Source: an uncultured bacterium (GTDB taxonomy: Bacteria > Bacillota > Clostridia > Lachnospirales > Lachnospiraceae). Taken from it: a stretch of 7,399 bases of DNA. Numbering within the stretch: the stretch's first letter is position 1; each line of letters opens with the position of its first letter. The position numbers were made by a program, and so were the translations under genes. Below are positions 5,678 to 7,399 of this stretch, piece by piece. The notes beneath the pieces were generated by a model. It made no database searches. It was given only the letters and a program-made list of their open reading frames with translations, and was not told the origin of the DNA. The stretch covers positions 1 to 7,399 of the forward strand of contig CAMTZV010000060.1 of NCBI GenBank assembly GCA_947086625.1, in the 5' to 3' direction.

Positions 5678-6919
5678 CTATAACAGCTGATACAATACAA
5701 AATCCCAGCGCTTCATCCGGTTTTCATACGGTATCCGCACGACGCCCTCCTGTGCGCCGCGCTCATAAAAGCAGGCGTTCGCCGCGCCGCCCATGCCCGG
5801 GAGCTTGTAAAAGCCGCCGAAGATGATTGAGATCTCCCCCTCTGCGCCGCGTTTTTCCAGAAACGCTTCAAAGGGCTCCCGCTCCACATAGACAAAGCCG
5901 TCGTCGTAGGAGATCATACCGCGCAAAACGTCCGTTTCCGTCGAGATGATCGAGCCCCCGCCGTCATATTGGCAGACCATCAGATCCGTATTCTCATTGG
6001 CGTGCCCGTAGGAGTGCGCGCGTATCAGCACAAGCGCCGCAAGCACCGCAACAAGCGTGCCAGCCGCAAGGCCCGCGGCGCGCTTCCTCCCGTAAGGCCG
6101 GAAGCCGACAATTTTTTCCATTCGCCGCTTCATCTCCGGAAACGCTTTCTCACCCGCATAAGTCACGGCAAGCGGTACATCCTCCCCGCCGCGCAGCAGG
6201 CGGATGCTCTTAAGCAGAACCAGCCCATATGCGTGCGCGTCCCGCCCGCTGCGTTCTATACAAACTCTGTCACAGATATCCTCCATATCCGCGCAAAGCT
6301 GCCTCCGCAAAAGCGCAAGCAGCGGGTTCACCCACAGCAGGCACCGCAGCACATCCCATGCAAAACCCGCCCACAGATGCCCAAGCCGGATATGCGTCCG
6401 CTCGTGCTCTAAGATCAACGCCCGCTCCTCCTCGCCGTACTGTTCCAGCACGAGCCGCGGCAGGACGATGGCCGGTCGAAACAGCCCAACGGTAAACGGC
6501 GTGAGCTTGAAATCCGTGACGCGGACGCGCACACCGCCCGCGGACGTCGTCTCCATCTCAGAGACCGCCCGCCAAAGCCGCCGACGCTTCCCAAACATGC
6601 AGACGGCACTTGCCACAACCCCCGCCATATAAATGCGGCAAAACCACCTGTAAAGATCCGCGTCCATCATCGGCCACGCAAGGAGCCGCGCCGCCGGCTC
6701 CCACTCGTAGTAAAGCCTCAGCCGCCCGAGAAACGGCGTGAGCGCAAACGCCGTCCAGACCGCTCCCCGCAGAAACGTCCGTTCCCGGCATACGGTTTTG
6801 CGGAGCAGCGCGACGATAGCCGCCAAAAGGACAGACCACGCCGCGCACCGCACGAGCTGCGTCGCGTAATAGATGGTGAGAAAATCCACATTTTTTACAA
6901 GCCAGAACCATTCGGGCAT
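5678..6919 (-). CDS. M56-family (BlaR1-type) membrane zinc metallopeptidase
   Basis: This 413-residue integral-membrane protease resembles the BlaR1/MecR1 protease module. Hydrophobic segments lie at about 17-39, 50-66, 95-110, 183-204 and 281-300. The family block LTPFTVGLFRPAIVLP is at 139-154. The zinc motif HERTH is at 172-176 (His172, Glu173, His176), and ADMEDICD at 210-217 supplies the likely third ligand Glu213. The catalytic set is complete. After the last helix, residues 301-413 form an outside domain that does not look like the penicillin-binding sensor of BlaR1 and that I do not recognise. M56 genes are usually paired with a BlaI/MecI repressor gene; none lies next to this one in the window. 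I chose ATG 6919, which has GGGAG about eight bases upstream; the longer open frame to 7069 would add an arginine-rich stretch unlike the family. Its substrate is unknown. Confidence 0.9.
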   Translation of the reverse strand: MPEWFWLVKNVDFLTIYYATQLVRCAAWSVLLAAIVALLRKTVCRERTFLRGAVWTAFALTPFLGRLRLYYEWEPAARLLAWPMMDADLYRWFCRIYMAGVVASAVCMFGKRRRLWRAVSEMETTSAGGVRVRVTDFKLTPFTVGLFRPAIVLPRLVLEQYGEEERALILEHERTHIRLGHLWAGFAWDVLRCLLWVNPLLALLRRQLCADMEDICDRVCIERSGRDAHAYGLVLLKSIRLLRGGEDVPLAVTYAGEKAFPEMKRRMEKIVGFRPYGRKRAAGLAAGTLVAVLAALVLIRAHSYGHANENTDLMVCQYDGGGSIISTETDVLRGMISYDDGFVYVEREPFEAFLEKRGAEGEISIIFGGFYKLPGMGGAANACFYERGAQEGVVRIPYENRMKRWDFVLYQLL

Positions 6920-7004
6920 CGCTATCACTCCCTGCTCTTTTCCGGTATCGCTTCCATCCCTCCGGCCTGCTCGCCGCCCGGCACAGCATTGCTTACCCCG
7001 ACAC
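6920..7004. other. Intergenic gap between the glucosidase and the M56 peptidase
   Basis: I see no convincing promoter, terminator hairpin with a T-run, or BlaI-type gene in these 85 bp. The only clear element is the GGGAG ribosome site of the peptidase. The two genes may therefore share a transcript, or use a promoter too weak to recognise by eye. Confidence 0.5.
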
Positions 7005-7399
7005 TCACACTTTTTGGTAGTACATCCGCGCCTCGTACGGCCGTAGCGTCTTCTCCCCGCTGTCCTCATAATTTGCGATCAGAAGCCGCATCCCCACTTC
7101 CTCCCCGGCCAGCGGGTTCTCGACGCACTCCCCAAAGAAATTGCAGATGACAAGCAGCCGCTCCTTTTCGGTTGTGCGCGTGTAGGCGAACACCCGCTCA
7201 TGCTCCGCGGCGAGCAGCGCGAACGCACCGTCCACGAACACCTCGTACTCCCCTCGCAGCCCGATCAGCGTCCGGTAGCATTGGAAAACGGAGCGCTCGT
7301 CGTGCACCTGCGCCGCCGCATTGATCTGTGTATAGTTCGGGTTGACCTTGATCCACGGCGAGACGTCCGAAAAGCCCGCATTTTCCCCGTCTGTCCACT
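7005..7399 (-). CDS. GH13 alpha-glucosidase (oligo-1,6-glucosidase type), C-terminal fragment
   Basis: This is the last 130 residues of a glycoside hydrolase family 13 enzyme that releases glucose from short alpha-glucans such as isomaltose. The rest of the gene, including the catalytic Asp/Glu residues, is beyond the window edge. The reading frame enters with WTDGENAGFSDV, followed by PWIKVNPNYTQIN and the helix region SVFQCYRTLIGLRGEYEV. These blocks match the end of the catalytic barrel in oligo-1,6-glucosidases, trehalose-6-phosphate hydrolases and dextran glucosidases. The C-terminal beta domain follows, with RLLVICNFFGE and a final LRPYEARMYYQKV. The subfamily, and so the substrate, cannot be decided from this part. 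The gene points toward the M56 peptidase 85 bp downstream, but no functional link between them is apparent. Nothing suggests it is broken; it is only cut by the window. Confidence 0.9.
   Translation of the reverse strand, partial: WTDGENAGFSDVSPWIKVNPNYTQINAAAQVHDERSVFQCYRTLIGLRGEYEVFVDGAFALLAAEHERVFAYTRTTEKERLLVICNFFGECVENPLAGEEVGMRLLIANYEDSGEKTLRPYEARMYYQKV

Noticed and set aside
6558..6989. A 143-codon minus-strand frame overlapping the start of the M56 gene
   Set aside because: It is a frame-shifted shadow of the M56 gene with no recognisable features; the M56 frame carries the conserved motifs.
7198..7398. A 66-codon minus-strand frame in the glucosidase fragment
   Set aside because: The GH13 motifs are in a different frame over the same bases, so this one is a shadow.

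Overview
The window is dense with genes and GC-rich by eye. It looks like a chromosomal piece of a Gram-positive member of the Bacillota, probably a Clostridia/Lachnospiraceae-type gut anaerobe. The evidence is strong AGGAGG-type ribosome binding sites, an AgrA/AgrC-style LytTR two-component pair, an XRE regulator carrying membrane segments, an M56 (BlaR1-type) peptidase and an ABC_ATPase (PF09818) protein. The placement is inferred from gene content; no marker gene fixes the genus.

Left part, minus strand, positions 4858 down to 1: five genes run in the same direction with short gaps. They are a MATE-family efflux protein (4858-3485), a VOC/glyoxalase-like metalloprotein (3439-3041), an ABC-class predicted ATPase (3001-1292), a LytTR response regulator (1218-517) and a GHKL sensor kinase (starting at 483 and cut by the window edge). 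Gaps are 45, 39, 73 and 33 bp and I saw no intrinsic terminator, so read-through as one operon is possible. An internal promoter before the VOC gene cannot be excluded.

Middle, 4859-5035: a divergent control region. A good minus-strand promoter for the MATE gene (TTGCAA, 17 bp, TTTAAT) lies between the arms of a CGGTTG/CAACCG inverted repeat. A tandem 8-bp repeat (ACAGTATA twice) sits just before the AGGAGG site of a plus-strand gene. That gene (5036-5671) encodes an XRE DNA-binding domain fused to about four membrane helices. It is the obvious candidate regulator of the MATE operon and of itself, by position only.

Right part, minus strand: convergent with the XRE gene, and only 6 bp from it, is an M56-family membrane metallopeptidase (6919-5678). 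It has an intact HExxH motif, no BlaI/MecI repressor gene beside it in the window, and a C-terminal ectodomain I do not recognise. Upstream of it is the C-terminal end of a GH13 alpha-glucosidase (7399-7005), cut by the window edge.

I see no RNA genes, insertion sequences, CRISPR arrays or prophage parts. Most genes belong to recognisable families. The less ordinary points are the organisation of the divergent control region, the orphan M56 protease beside a membrane-bound regulator, and unusual motif details in the ABC-class ATPase. I found nothing that clearly amounts to a new biological system.
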